The notes beneath the pieces are model-generated. The model was not told the DNA's origin and ran no database searches. It worked only from the letters and a program-made list of their open reading frames with translations. DNA of 35,456 nt from an uncultured Alphaproteobacteria bacterium (GTDB lineage: Bacteria > Pseudomonadota > Alphaproteobacteria > Rhodobacterales > Rhodobacteraceae), in NCBI GenBank assembly GCA_902540655.1, contig CACBNQ010000015.1:1-35456 (forward strand). Reading direction: 5' to 3'. Position 1 is the stretch's first letter. Each line of letters opens with the position of its first letter. A program made the position numbers and the translations under genes. Below are positions 8,922 through 18,386 of this stretch, in pieces.

Positions 8922-10172
8922 ATGATTGAGCAAGTTGTTAGGAACTTAGCTAGTATGAAACTACGCTCTTGTGGGATAGCAGTTTCTGGTGGTAGCGACT
9001 CAATAGCTCTTTTTCATATAATGACAGAGTGGAAATCTGAAAATAAGCCTGAAATATTAGTTGCATCAGTAGATCACGGGTTGAGACCAGAGAGTAGATC
9101 AGAGGTAGAATTTGTAAAAAAAATCTGTGAAATGAAAAATGTTAAACATTGTTCCTTAAAACCAACTGTAAATATATCTGAAGCACAAGGAAATTTGCAA
9201 GAAAATGCTCGATTAGCAAGATATCAATTATTAACAAATTGGGCGATCTCGAATGATCTGCAATCTATTCTCGTTGGTCATACATTGGATGATCAAGAAG
9301 AGAATCTTCTGATTAGATTTCTACGAGGATCTGGTGTAGATGGATTAGCGAGCATGGAGAATATGATCGTTAGAAATGGGATTTTATGGATAAGGCCATT
9401 ATTAAAATTTAGAAAAGAAGAGTTACGAAATTATTTGAGAAATAACAATTATAGTTGGATAGACGATCCGTCAAACTATAATGAAAAATACAAACGTGTA
9501 AAGATGAGAAAACTTCTCAAGCAACTAAAATCTTCTGATCTTATCACACCAAATTTCGTAAAAACAGCTGATCACATGTTAAGGTCCTCAAAGCTATCCA
9601 AGGAAATAGCTAAATCTAATTCCAAAACACTTTTGTCGTTTAATGTTGCTGGTCAAATTACTTTCGAAGTTGAAAAATTTTCTAAGCTCTTCGAGGACAC
9701 CCAATTTAGAATACTTTCGGGTATAATCTCATGGTTCTCTGGAAAGTTCTACAAACCCCGCTTCTCTCAGCTTGAGAATATGCATAACAAAATACTTAAC
9801 CTAAAACAGATGGGTGCTACTTTAGGTGGGACAGTTTTTAAGAAAAAAAATGGTATAGTAACCGTCACGCGAGAATTAGCGTCTATTGAAGAAAATTACT
9901 TAGTTAAAGAAGAAAAGTTTATTTGGGATAACAGATGGCTAATTACGTTAAAATCAGAAATGCAAGGAAAATTATATGTAAAACCTTATGGGTTATTAGG
10001 TCTTGATGACGAAAGGTTCTCTTTCACTAGTGAATTTGATAAAAGTGCATTGGTTTCGATCCCGACAATAACAACAAATAAAGGTGTTATATTTGTGCCT
10101 CTTTCTAATTTGGAGTATGATATTGATATAAAATTATTAAATCAGGGTAATCAGTTTTATAAATTCTTTTAA
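8922..10172 (+). CDS. tilS: tRNA(Ile)-lysidine synthase TilS
   Basis: TilS converts C34 of the CAU-anticodon isoleucine tRNA to lysidine so that it reads AUA. The ATP-binding PP-loop SGGSDSIALFH is near the N-terminus, followed by VDHGLRPES and GHTLDDQEENLLIRFLRGSG, which are family motifs. The C-terminal part is poorly conserved, as usual. I chose ATG 8922 (GGA just upstream, 7 bases after the cpoB stop) over GTG 8898, which overlaps cpoB and has no ribosome binding site. It lies directly before ftsH, as in many alphaproteobacteria. Confidence 0.92.
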   Translation: MIEQVVRNLASMKLRSCGIAVSGGSDSIALFHIMTEWKSENKPEILVASVDHGLRPESRSEVEFVKKICEMKNVKHCSLKPTVNISEAQGNLQENARLARYQLLTNWAISNDLQSILVGHTLDDQEENLLIRFLRGSGVDGLASMENMIVRNGILWIRPLLKFRKEELRNYLRNNNYSWIDDPSNYNEKYKRVKMRKLLKQLKSSDLITPNFVKTADHMLRSSKLSKEIAKSNSKTLLSFNVAGQITFEVEKFSKLFEDTQFRILSGIISWFSGKFYKPRFSQLENMHNKILNLKQMGATLGGTVFKKKNGIVTVTRELASIEENYLVKEEKFIWDNRWLITLKSEMQGKLYVKPYGLLGLDDERFSFTSEFDKSALVSIPTITTNKGVIFVPLSNLEYDIDIKLLNQGNQFYKFF

Positions 10173-10178
10173 AAACAG

Positions 10179-10210
10179 TTGAATTTGCGTTTTTTTAGCA
10201 TACTTATAAT
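10179..10210 (+). promoter_or_regulatory. Possible promoter of ftsH
   Basis: A perfect TATAAT lies at 10205-10210, 32 bases before the ftsH start. Upstream are TTGAAT (10179-10184, spacing 20) and TTGCGT (10185-10190, spacing 14). Neither has the ideal 17-base spacing, so the -35 assignment is weak. The 70-base gap is one of the larger ones in this block, which fits a separate promoter for ftsH. Confidence 0.35.
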
Positions 10211-10242
10211 ACATTCAAAAATAAAAAGTTGGTATCAGACAC

Positions 10243-12162
10243 ATGAATAATTTTAGAAACATAGCTTTTTGGCTAATTTTATTTTTCCTTCTAGTCGCCT
10301 TATTCAACGTTTTCAGCGGTAACACAATCAACAACAAAAGAGAATTATCTTTTTCTCAGTTTTTGGATCAAGTTGGTTCAGGAAAAGTATCCGAAGTTGT
10401 TCTTGATGGAGAAACAATACACGTGAGAGAAGCAGATGGAACAAGATATGAAGTCGTGCAACCACTTGGCACAAACCTAGTAGAGGTTTTAAGCAGATCA
10501 GATGTCGAAGTTCGTGCAGTAAAGCAGGAGAAGTCAGGACTGATGAGCGCAATAAGCGTTTGGTTGCCGTTTATTTTACTGATAGGCGTGTGGCTTTATT
10601 TAATGAATAGAATGCAAGGCGGTGGTCGCGGAGGTGCCATGAGTTTTGGAAAGTCTAAAGCAAAACTTCTAACTGAAAAACACGGCAAGGTTACATTTAA
10701 CGATGTTGCTGGTATTGACGAAGCAAAAGATGAACTGGAAGAAATCGTTGAGTTTTTAAAAGATCCACAGAAATTTGGAAGGCTCGGAGGGAAAATACCC
10801 AAAGGTGCGTTACTAGTAGGGCCTCCCGGAACAGGTAAAACACTATTAGCTAGAGCCATCGCAGGTGAAGCCGGAGTGCCCTTTTTCACTATATCTGGCT
10901 CAGATTTTGTTGAAATGTTCGTTGGGGTAGGGGCAAGCAGAGTAAGAGACATGTTTGACCAGGCTAAGAAGAATGCACCTTGTATCGTATTTATCGATGA
11001 AATTGATGCGGTGGGGCGTCACCGAGGAGCAGGATATGGTGGTGGAAACGATGAAAGAGAGCAAACACTTAACCAATTACTTGTTGAAATGGATGGTTTT
11101 GAGTCCAATGAAGGGGTTATATTAATCGCTGCTACCAATAGACCTGATGTTTTAGACCCAGCACTTTTGAGGCCTGGGCGTTTTGATAGGCAAGTTCAGG
11201 TACCCAATCCTGATATACAGGGCCGCACAAAAATATTGAATGTACACGCAAAGAAGACTGTTTTGGGACCAGATATAGATCTAAGAATCATTGCTCGAGG
11301 AACACCTGGTTTTTCTGGTGCTGATCTTGCCAATCTCGTAAATGAAGCAGCATTAATGGCAGCACGGGCAGGTAAACGATTTGTAGCTATGATAGATTTT
11401 GAAAATGCAAAAGATAAAGTCATGATGGGAGCAGAGAGAAGATCCATGGTCATGACGGACGAAGAAAAGAAATTGACCGCTTATCATGAGGCGGGACATG
11501 CGATCGTGGGATTAAATGTTCCTCAGCATGATCCGATACATAAAGCTACCATTATACCTCGAGGAAGAGCTCTGGGTTTGGTGTTAAGTTTACCTGAACG
11601 AGATCAGTTATCAGTCACTAGAACTAAATATAAATCGAAAATAGCAATGGCTATGGGAGGTAAAGTTGCAGAAGAAATGGTTTTTGGACCTGAGAACGTT
11701 ACATCTGGGGCAAGTTCCGATATCCAACAAATAACTAAGATAGCTAGAGCAATGGTAATGCAATTTGGGATGTCTGATAATTTAGGAAATATCGATTATG
11801 CCAATGAACAACAGACTTATTTAGGTCCAACGAGTCCCGGTAGTCATCTAGGTCCGGAAACACAGGAAAAGATTGATATTGAAGTGAGAAAGCTTGTTGA
11901 TGAGGGTTACGCAACAGCAAAAAATATTTTAAAGAAAGAAAAAAAGAAGTTAGATTTGTTAGCTAATGGCTTACTAGAGTATGAGACTCTTACGGGAAGT
12001 GAAATAACACAGGTGCTGTCCGGAAAACCCCTTAACAGAGATTTGGATGACTTTGATGAACCTGACGATAAGCAGGATAAGAGTAGTGTTACTTCAATAC
12101 CAAAAACGGGCACAACTGGTAGAAAGAAAGGTGGAGGCTTGAAGTCCCAGCCACAGTCTTAG
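10243..12162 (+). CDS. ftsH: ATP-dependent zinc metalloprotease FtsH
   Basis: FtsH is a membrane-anchored AAA+ protease that degrades damaged membrane proteins and regulators. There are two N-terminal membrane segments (about residues 5-27 and 105-125) flanking a periplasmic domain. The AAA+ module has Walker A GPPGTGKT (Lys199), Walker [11 protein letters not shown] and the second region of homology ending in [12 protein letters not shown]. The zinc site is HEAGH (415-419). Length of 639 is normal, with a polar C-terminal tail. Its last bases overlap the convergent rimO stop codon. Confidence 0.98.
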   Translation: MNNFRNIAFWLILFFLLVALFNVFSGNTINNKRELSFSQFLDQVGSGKVSEVVLDGETIHVREADGTRYEVVQPLGTNLVEVLSRSDVEVRAVKQEKSGLMSAISVWLPFILLIGVWLYLMNRMQGGGRGGAMSFGKSKAKLLTEKHGKVTFNDVAGIDEAKDELEEIVEFLKDPQKFGRLGGKIPKGALLVGPPGTGKTLLARAIAGEAGVPFFTISGSDFVEMFVGVGASRVRDMFDQAKKNAPCIVFIDEIDAVGRHRGAGYGGGNDEREQTLNQLLVEMDGFESNEGVILIAATNRPDVLDPALLRPGRFDRQVQVPNPDIQGRTKILNVHAKKTVLGPDIDLRIIARGTPGFSGADLANLVNEAALMAARAGKRFVAMIDFENAKDKVMMGAERRSMVMTDEEKKLTAYHEAGHAIVGLNVPQHDPIHKATIIPRGRALGLVLSLPERDQLSVTRTKYKSKIAMAMGGKVAEEMVFGPENVTSGASSDIQQITKIARAMVMQFGMSDNLGNIDYANEQQTYLGPTSPGSHLGPETQEKIDIEVRKLVDEGYATAKNILKKEKKKLDLLANGLLEYETLTGSEITQVLSGKPLNRDLDDFDEPDDKQDKSSVTSIPKTGTTGRKKGGGLKSQPQS

Positions 12163-13484
12163 GATAAAAGAAGCTCTCCTTCCAAGTCATATTCGGAAGA
12201 GCCTCTAATCTTCACGGTTACATGTTCACCTACGCTATGATGAGTTTGTTTTTTGGGAATGGCGACTATGCCGTCTATCTCTGGAGCGTCAAAAATTGAT
12301 CTACATATAAGATGGTCTTGTTCCACAGTGTCAATAACACAGGTAAATGTTTTGCCTATTTTTTCTTTAAGCTTCAACTCGGATAGTTGTTGTGCTCTAG
12401 ACATAAAACGGTCGTATCGATCTTGTATTATATCAGCGTGGAGGTGATCCTCCATTACGTTTGATCGTGCGCCAGATACGTCTTCATATTTAAAGCAGCC
12501 CACTCTATCAATTTGTGCTTCCTCTAACCAATCAAGAAGAAAATTAAACTCACTTTCAGTTTCTCCGGGGAAGCCTACGATAAAACTTGATCTGATACTA
12601 AGATGTGGATTAATTGATCGCCACTCAGAAATTTGTTCAAGGTCATGCACGTTATTTGACGGCCGAGCCATTCTCTTTAATACATCCGGGTGTGCATGTT
12701 GAAAAGGGACATCTAAATACGGTAAGACCGTATTCTGATCCATAAGAGGTATTAATTGCTTCACATGAGGATAAGGATAAATATAGTGAAGTCTCACCCA
12801 TACTCCAAGAGACGCTAACTCGTTCACTAGATTATAAATATTAGTCTTAAGTTTTTTCCCATTTAGGAGTGTCTCTTCAAACTTTAGATCTAGTCCGTAA
12901 GCGGAAGTATCTTGCGATATTACAAGTAATTCTTTAGTACCCCTTTCAACTAAACTTTTTGCTTCAGATAGTATTGAAGCCATTGACCTAGATTTTAAAG
13001 GCCCTCTCAAAGAGGGAATAATACAAAATGAGCATTTATGATTACATCCTTCGGAGATTTTCAAATAACTGTAATGTCTTGGTGTAAGTTTGACGTAGGA
13101 CGACGAAGGCTTTGCTTCAAATGGGTTGCTCTTTATTGGAATGTTCTCCGTAATTGAGTCCAAAACTTCATTAAACTTTTGAGGCCCAGTTATAGCCATC
13201 ACATTTGGATGAGAGTCACGTATAAATTCTGGAGTGGAGCCAAGACACCCAGTTACTATAACTTTTCCGTTTTCATTCAAGGCTTCACCAATAGCATTCA
13301 AACTTTCGGCTTTTGCTGTGTCAAGAAAACCACACGTATTTACAATCACTGCATCTGCGTTATCGTAAGTTTGTGATATTCCATAACCTAATTTTTGGAG
13401 CTTGTTTATAAGCACTTCCGAATCAACTAGCGCTTTGGGACAACCTAGGCTAACCAAACCGATCTTAGGAGAATTTTTATCCAT
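12159..13484 (-). CDS. rimO: Ribosomal protein S12 methylthiotransferase RimO
   Basis: RimO is a radical-SAM enzyme that adds a methylthio group to an aspartate of ribosomal protein S12. The N-terminal domain holds three cysteines for the auxiliary iron-sulfur cluster (C15 in [12 protein letters not shown]51 in VNTCGF, C80 in VTGCLG). The radical-SAM motif is GCNHKCSFC (C147, C151, C154). A C-terminal TRAM domain ends the protein. [11 protein letters not shown] separates it from the related MiaB. The 441-residue length is normal. It starts 5 bases after the upstream dmdA-like gene and has no clear ribosome binding site, so translation is likely coupled. Confidence 0.95.
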   Translation of the reverse strand: MDKNSPKIGLVSLGCPKALVDSEVLINKLQKLGYGISQTYDNADAVIVNTCGFLDTAKAESLNAIGEALNENGKVIVTGCLGSTPEFIRDSHPNVMAITGPQKFNEVLDSITENIPIKSNPFEAKPSSSYVKLTPRHYSYLKISEGCNHKCSFCIIPSLRGPLKSRSMASILSEAKSLVERGTKELLVISQDTSAYGLDLKFEETLLNGKKLKTNIYNLVNELASLGVWVRLHYIYPYPHVKQLIPLMDQNTVLPYLDVPFQHAHPDVLKRMARPSNNVHDLEQISEWRSINPHLSIRSSFIVGFPGETESEFNFLLDWLEEAQIDRVGCFKYEDVSGARSNVMEDHLHADIIQDRYDRFMSRAQQLSELKLKEKIGKTFTCVIDTVEQDHLICRSIFDAPEIDGIVAIPKKQTHHSVGEHVTVKIRGSSEYDLEGELLLS

Positions 13485-13489
13485 AATAT

Positions 13490-14617
13490 TTAAATAAACG
13501 GTTTTAGCTTGGGGTTAAAGGGTCTTTCTTTGACAAATGCATCTCTTAACTTATTATCTATGAGGACTTGCAACTTGGTACCCTCAATAGCGTATTCGAC
13601 GTCAACAATGCCAATAGCGACATTTGTATTGAACTGTGTCGAAAAAATTCCAGAAGTAATCTCCCCCACCTTTTTATTATTAAATATAGGCCAGTGATCG
13701 TGACAAAAGGGCACCTTATCGCCTTTAACATCAAAGTATCTCAATACTTTCGAGGGTCCATTACTTGCTATGTTTTCAAGAGCTTTGGAACCGATACATG
13801 TTGAATTTGCATCAATCTCACAAAATCTGCCGAGACCGCATTCGAAGGGAGAGTTTTGGATCGTCATATCAGATCCATAAGATAAAAGTCCAGATTCAAT
13901 TCTTTCGATCTGGTTAGGACATCCTGGTCTAACATTCAAATCCTTCCCATTTGTAAATAATTCCTCCCATAGTTCATTGGCATATTCTGTGCCTTCAACA
14001 TAAATTTCAAAACCACCTTGCTTGGACCAACCAGTTCTAGCAACATTAATAGTGTGTTTTCCAAATTTTAGTTTTCTAAGGTCAAAATAACTGAAGTAGT
14101 CCATTTCATTTCCAAATATTCTTTTCATAAGAAGCCTAGATTTAGGTCCCTGAATTGCCAGAGGCGCAACTGAAGGTTCCGATACCTCAACATTTAATTT
14201 CAGTGCAGCAGCAATACCTGAAACCCATAAAAGAACATCACTATCAGCTATAGAAATCCAGTAACGGTCTTCATCTACTCTTAATAGTACAGGATCATTT
14301 ATCATGCCCCCATTTTGATTGACCATTGGAGCGTAAAGACATTTGTTTGGGTTCATATCCTTTACGTTTCTAGGAGTTAAAAGCTCTAATAGCGTTGCAG
14401 CATCTTTTCCTACAATTTCAACTTGTCTTTGAACGGATACATCCCATACTTGAACTTCACTCTTCAAGTGTCGGCAGTCTTCCTCCGCGTCTTTAAAGAT
14501 GGTAGGTAAAATCATATGGTTATAAACTGTTATACCCTTAACCTGATCCTCTATCTTAGAAGAGAAGGGCGTACGTCTTATTCTTTTTGTTGGAGTTAAA
14601 ATTTTACCCTGCAACAC
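13490..14617 (-). CDS. dmdA: Dimethylsulfoniopropionate demethylase-like aminomethyltransferase (DmdA)
   Basis: DmdA transfers a methyl group from DMSP to tetrahydrofolate, giving methylmercaptopropionate. The protein has the GcvT/aminomethyltransferase fold and, from memory, follows the SAR11 DmdA closely: TVYNHMILPTIF, VQVWDVSVQRQVEIVGKD, MINDPVLL, WISIADSDVLLWV and GCPNQIERIESGLLSYGSDM. These differ from glycine cleavage T protein. Length of 375 is close to known DmdA (about 370). The start is GTG 14617, supported by AGGAG a few bases upstream. rimO follows 5 bases after the stop. No other DMSP genes (dmdB, dmdC, dmdD) are in the window. A related aminomethyltransferase with a different substrate is the main alternative. 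Confidence 0.8.
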   Translation of the reverse strand: MLQGKILTPTKRIRRTPFSSKIEDQVKGITVYNHMILPTIFKDAEEDCRHLKSEVQVWDVSVQRQVEIVGKDAATLLELLTPRNVKDMNPNKCLYAPMVNQNGGMINDPVLLRVDEDRYWISIADSDVLLWVSGIAAALKLNVEVSEPSVAPLAIQGPKSRLLMKRIFGNEMDYFSYFDLRKLKFGKHTINVARTGWSKQGGFEIYVEGTEYANELWEELFTNGKDLNVRPGCPNQIERIESGLLSYGSDMTIQNSPFECGLGRFCEIDANSTCIGSKALENIASNGPSKVLRYFDVKGDKVPFCHDHWPIFNNKKVGEITSGIFSTQFNTNVAIGIVDVEYAIEGTKLQVLIDNKLRDAFVKERPFNPKLKPFI

Positions 14618-14710
14618 TTTTCTCCTATCGTAAATAAACTCGAACTCTGATATAAATCATTAAAAGAACTATGCAATGGTTTTTATTACTTTGGACGAAA
14701 TTTTGTTAAC

Positions 14711-15151
14711 ATGACCAAACAAAAAAACATTTTAATTTTAAATGGACCCAACCTGAACCTACTCGGCATTAGACAACCTGAAATATATGGGTCTCGAACT
14801 CTTAAAGATTTAGAGGAAATGTGTTTGAGTAAAGGCAAAGCTTGTTCAATGAATATAAAATTTGAACAAAGTAATTCCGAATCGGAATTAGTGACTTTTA
14901 TTCAGGAGGCAATAAAGACTTCAGATGGTATAATTATAAATGCTGCTGCATATTCACATACTTCAGTTGCAATCCTCGATGCCTTAAATTCTTTTACTGG
15001 GTATGTAATTGAAGTTCATATATCGGATATTTCTAAGCGAGAAGAGTTCAGGAAATTCTCATATGTATCTTTGAGAGCGGACTATGTGATTATGGGCAAA
15101 GGTCTAGAAGGATATATTGAAGCATTAGAAAAAATGCAGCGAGAACATTAG
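14711..15151 (+). CDS. aroQ: Type II 3-dehydroquinate dehydratase AroQ
   Basis: AroQ performs the third step of the shikimate pathway, converting 3-dehydroquinate to 3-dehydroshikimate. Family motifs are ILNGPNLNLLGIRQPEIYG, with the catalytic Tyr in EIYG, NAAAYSHTSVAILDAL, and EVHISDISKREEFRKFSYVS with the catalytic His. It is 146 residues, a normal length. It is divergent from the dmdA-like gene. The nitrile hydratase alpha gene starts 9 bases after its stop, so it is probably cotranscribed with that set. Confidence 0.95.
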   Translation: MTKQKNILILNGPNLNLLGIRQPEIYGSRTLKDLEEMCLSKGKACSMNIKFEQSNSESELVTFIQEAIKTSDGIIINAAAYSHTSVAILDALNSFTGYVIEVHISDISKREEFRKFSYVSLRADYVIMGKGLEGYIEALEKMQREH

Positions 15152-15160
15152 ATTGAAAAT

Positions 15161-15781
15161 ATGAAAAAAGATAATTTAAAACAATTTTACAAAGATTTTC
15201 CAAGCAATCCAGACGCTAGGGTTAAAGCTTTGAAGTCGATCTTAGAAAAAGAAGGACTCATTGATCAAAAAGCATTGGATGAAATTCTCGATACCTATCA
15301 GAATAAGGTAGGGCCCTTAAATGGTGCAAAAATAGTTGCCAAAGCATGGGCAAACAAAAAGTTTAAAGAGGATCTAATAAATAATACAGATCAGGTGTTG
15401 AAGGATATGGATCTTAATGGTCGTCAAGGTGAACATGTTGTGGTCGTAGAGAATACTGAGACAGTTCACAATCTTATAGTCTGTACCCTTTGTAGTTGTT
15501 ATCCGTGGCCTTTGTTGGGGCTACCACCTAGCTGGTATAAGTCCGATGCCTACCGAAGTCGAGCAGTGAGAGAACCGAGGGCAGTTTTAAGCGACTTTAA
15601 TGTCAAACTTCCAATATCAAAAAAAGTTAAGGTTTGGGACTCGACTTCAGAGATACGGTATCTTGTCCTGCCACAACAGCCACCTAGTTCTAAGGGATTG
15701 AGTGAAAATGAATTAGTGAGTTGGGTTACGCGTGATAGTATGATAGGGACAGGCTTTCCAAAGCCTCCAATAGGTGAATAA
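15161..15781 (+). CDS. nthA: Nitrile hydratase alpha subunit, cobalt-type metal motif
   Basis: This is the metal-binding subunit of nitrile hydratase, which hydrates nitriles to amides. The metal motif VCTLCSC (Cys108, Cys111, Cys113) is complete. Thr after the first Cys is the residue usually found in cobalt enzymes, whereas iron enzymes usually have Ser. The following YPWPLLGLPPSWYKS and RAVREPRAVL segments are also family hallmarks. Length of 206 is normal. The stop overlaps the beta start (TAATG), so subunit synthesis is coupled. Thiocyanate hydrolase gamma is related, but the beta and activator genes alongside favour nitrile hydratase. The natural substrate is unknown. Confidence 0.92.
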   Translation: MKKDNLKQFYKDFPSNPDARVKALKSILEKEGLIDQKALDEILDTYQNKVGPLNGAKIVAKAWANKKFKEDLINNTDQVLKDMDLNGRQGEHVVVVENTETVHNLIVCTLCSCYPWPLLGLPPSWYKSDAYRSRAVREPRAVLSDFNVKLPISKKVKVWDSTSEIRYLVLPQQPPSSKGLSENELVSWVTRDSMIGTGFPKPPIGE

Positions 15782-16449
15782 TGTCTAAGGCGCATGACAT
15801 GGGTGGTCGGCTTGACTCCCGAAGAATTGATATCGCGTCAAGTGACGTAAAATTTAAGGCAGATTGGGAAAAGGAAGTTTTCGCTATAACTTTAGCGTTG
15901 GGTTTTTCAAGTTTATGGAATTTGGATAGGTCTCGGTACGCGCGTGAGTCTATAGAGCCAAACGACTATCTACAATTTGGTTATTTTGAAAAATGGCTTG
16001 CTGGGCTGATCAACCTATTGGGTGAAAATGGTATTATTAAAGTTGGGACAGAAAGTGAAGACAATTTTAAAAAAAGCTCTTTTCGCGTTTTAGAAGCAAA
16101 AAATGTAAAAAAATTGTTGCATATGGGGGGACCAACCAAGAGAGACAGTACCACAGAGAAAAACTACAACTTAGGAGAGACTGTTTCAGTAAGAGCTAAT
16201 AATAGTAATACAAAAGTTGAAAAAGGTCATACAAGACTACCAGACTATGTAAAGGGAAGAACTGGGAAAGTCATTGCCTATCATGGTAGCCATGTATTTC
16301 CAGATGCAAACGCTCATTTTTTAGGGGAAAGCCCGGAAGCACTCTACTCTATAGAATTCAAGAGCCAAGATTTATGGGGTAAATGTGAGCATATTGAGGA
16401 TACAGTAGTAGTGGATTTATGGGAAAGTTATCTTGAAAAATTCAAGTGA
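15781..16449 (+). CDS. nthB: Nitrile hydratase beta subunit
   Basis: The beta subunit pairs with alpha around the active site. The N-terminus shows AHDMGGRLDSRRI, then WEKEVFAITLALGF, and further on YFEKWLAGLINLLGENG, the usual beta-subunit layout. The C-terminal SH3-like domain includes GETVSVRANN, HTRLPDYVKGRTGKV, YHGSHVFPDANA and the final LWGKC segment. Length of 222 is normal. It starts on the alpha stop codon and its 3' end overlaps the activator frame by 17 bases. Confidence 0.92.
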   Translation: MSKAHDMGGRLDSRRIDIASSDVKFKADWEKEVFAITLALGFSSLWNLDRSRYARESIEPNDYLQFGYFEKWLAGLINLLGENGIIKVGTESEDNFKKSSFRVLEAKNVKKLLHMGGPTKRDSTTEKNYNLGETVSVRANNSNTKVEKGHTRLPDYVKGRTGKVIAYHGSHVFPDANAHFLGESPEALYSIEFKSQDLWGKCEHIEDTVVVDLWESYLEKFK

Positions 16450-16750
16450 TAAATCAATACCATTACCTCAAGGCAACGAAGTTTTTTCCGCACCATGGCA
16501 TTGTGAATTATTTGCACTTACCATTTCTTTGCATGAAAAAAAAGTTTTCGATTGGGCACTTTGGACTGCCGCGCTGGGTAATAAGCTTAAGGACAAGTCA
16601 ATGAGTATGGAAGACGATTTAGATTACTATTATGGTAGCTGGCTTGAGGCACTGGAAGAATTGATTTTGAGTAAAAAGACAACTCTTCGGGATGATTTCA
16701 AAAGAGAAGTTTTGTCCCAAATGAAGTATCTCCGAGATGATCACCATTAA
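16433..16750 (+). CDS. Nitrile hydratase activator/accessory protein
   Basis: This small protein resembles the activators that help insert metal into nitrile hydratase alpha, and also the beta-subunit N-terminal fold. The visible signature is FSAPWHCELFALTISLHEKKVFDW, here about residues 18-41, followed by LWTAALGNKL and YYGSWLEALEELIL. It is 105 residues. The start is TTG 16433, inside the end of the beta gene, with a purine-rich GGGAAAG five bases upstream. No later ATG fits before the conserved block. Its stop is 7 bases from the convergent meaB stop. Confidence 0.82.
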   Translation: MKNSSDKSIPLPQGNEVFSAPWHCELFALTISLHEKKVFDWALWTAALGNKLKDKSMSMEDDLDYYYGSWLEALEELILSKKTTLRDDFKREVLSQMKYLRDDHH

Positions 16751-16757
16751 TATAAAG

Positions 16758-17684
16758 CTATCTTATATCTTTAATAATACGTTTAACAATTTGACTAATA
16801 TCTTTTTCATTGAAAGTTTCTTGATTTAGTTTCTCATGTATTTTTTGATCAAATAGGCTCTTTTCTATTTTTTCATAAAGTATTTGGCGAACGAACCACA
16901 AATAACTTTCTTTGTTTTTCCCTAATTTTGATCTCTTCTCTAAATGATTTTCAATGTGGGTAATTATTTTAGTATTTTCTTCTCGGTCTTTTTCATTAGT
17001 AATCATTATTTTGATATTTTTGCCATTGGGAGCCTGAGCCATATCAATTATAGACTTTAATTGGTGGAATGTTTGTGCGGATTCTGGTTTATCGGATTTG
17101 TTAACTAAGATTAAATCTACTATTTCCAAAACTCCACCTTTCATCGCCTGGATACTATCTCCAAGTCCCGGGGCTAAAGTAAGAATTGAGAGATCTGCTA
17201 GTTTCGTAATATCTGATTCAGATTGCCCAACCCCAACAGTCTCAACGAAAATAAAATCAAAGTCGAAAGTGGCCATAACCAGTGATAGAAGAAAACTTTT
17301 GTGAGATATTCCACCCAATGCACCATCCGACGATAATGACCTTATAAAGACATTGTCGTCGGAAGAATGCTGTTCCATTCTAGTCCTATCACCGAGAAGC
17401 GAGCCTCCAGAAATTAAGCTGCTCGGGTCGATAGCAATCACGCCAATTTTCTTTTCTTTCGATCTAAGGATACTTATGAAGCTATTTATCAAACTCGATT
17501 TGCCTGCTCCAGGGAAACCAGTTACGCCAATTATTGGTGTTGTGCGCTCTGCTTTATTATAAAGCTTCAAAACCAATTCTATTGGATTGTCACTGGTCTC
17601 TACATGGGTTAAGAATTTTGATAAAGCTAGCCTGTCGCCTGCTTTGAGGTCTTTCATTGTTTGTTGTAACTCCATTGATTTCAT
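16758..17684 (-). CDS. meaB: MeaB/ArgK-family GTPase, methylmalonyl-CoA mutase chaperone
   Basis: MeaB is a SIMIBI-class GTPase that protects and reloads the cobalamin cofactor of methylmalonyl-CoA mutase. Motifs are GVTGFPGAGKSS (Lys62), AIDPSS, GGSLLGDRTRM, the FVETVGVGQSE switch and the VNKSD base-recognition motif. It is 308 residues. Three in-frame Met codons occur near the N-terminus (residues 1, 4, 10), so the start is uncertain by a few residues. No mutase gene is in this window. It is the last gene of the minus-strand acyl-CoA operon, 22 bases after the nitroreductase. Confidence 0.9.
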   Translation of the reverse strand: MKSMELQQTMKDLKAGDRLALSKFLTHVETSDNPIELVLKLYNKAERTTPIIGVTGFPGAGKSSLINSFISILRSKEKKIGVIAIDPSSLISGGSLLGDRTRMEQHSSDDNVFIRSLSSDGALGGISHKSFLLSLVMATFDFDFIFVETVGVGQSESDITKLADLSILTLAPGLGDSIQAMKGGVLEIVDLILVNKSDKPESAQTFHQLKSIIDMAQAPNGKNIKIMITNEKDREENTKIITHIENHLEKRSKLGKNKESYLWFVRQILYEKIEKSLFDQKIHEKLNQETFNEKDISQIVKRIIKDIR

Positions 17685-17707
17685 AACGAGGTTATTATTT
17701 TATTACA

Positions 17708-18385
17708 TCACTTTTCAAAACCATAAAATGTAGTAAAATTGTCGACTGCTTCACGGTCGGTTCTCCATGAGTTAATAGGATGATTCTCATCAGCGTATCC
17801 CATACCCATTCCACAAAAGAGCATAAATTTGTCATCTACAACAAGGTGTTTGTTTACAGTGGAATGCCACATCGCCCATGCCTCTTGAGCACAACTATGT
17901 AAGCCTTTCTCTCTTGCTATTAACATAATAGTTTGCAGAAACATCCCAACATCTGACCATTGGGGAGGTCCCATCTTTCTATCGATGTAAACAAATAGCC
18001 CGACCGGAGCACCAAAAAAGCGTAAATTTTTAGCCAGTTGATTTAACCGTGCGCCCCTATCTTCCCTTGGTATATTTATGCTTTTGTATAAATCTTCGCC
18101 ACATTTAAAGCGTCGACTTCTATAAGGTTCCCAAAGGTTTGGCGGATATACGTCATATTCCGTTTTTTCCCCCATAGGCATATCTGTGATTTTAGATTCA
18201 ATATCCGAAACTATCTGATCAAGTTTTTTTCCTGATATTACATGAATATGCCATGGCTGAAGGTTGCCCCCCGATGGAGCTTGTTTAGCGACGTCTAAAA
18301 TTCCCTTGATTAATTCCTTAGAAACAGGTTTCTCAGTAAATGCTCTGCAAGAAAATCTTGATTTTACAGCTTCTGAAACATACAT
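17708..18385 (-). CDS. Nitroreductase-family flavoprotein
   Basis: This is an FMN-dependent oxidoreductase of the nitroreductase family. Signatures are SRFSCRAFTEKPV near the N-terminus (FMN phosphate contact), KQAPSGGNLQPWHIHV, and GMGMGYADENHPIN near the C-terminus. Length is about 225. I place the start at ATG 18385, one base after the racemase stop (TAAGATG), rather than at the TTG three codons upstream. The true substrate is not evident. Its place between a racemase and MeaB suggests a role in the same acyl-CoA or quinone-linked pathway, but this is only inference from position. Confidence 0.85.
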   Translation of the reverse strand: MYVSEAVKSRFSCRAFTEKPVSKELIKGILDVAKQAPSGGNLQPWHIHVISGKKLDQIVSDIESKITDMPMGEKTEYDVYPPNLWEPYRSRRFKCGEDLYKSINIPREDRGARLNQLAKNLRFFGAPVGLFVYIDRKMGPPQWSDVGMFLQTIMLIAREKGLHSCAQEAWAMWHSTVNKHLVVDDKFMLFCGMGMGYADENHPINSWRTDREAVDNFTTFYGFEK

Positions 18386-18386
18386 C

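Noticed and set aside
15161-16750. Thiocyanate hydrolase instead of nitrile hydratase
   Set aside because: The alpha-beta pair plus small activator and the full-length beta subunit fit nitrile hydratase better. Thiocyanate hydrolase has beta and alpha as separate short subunits.
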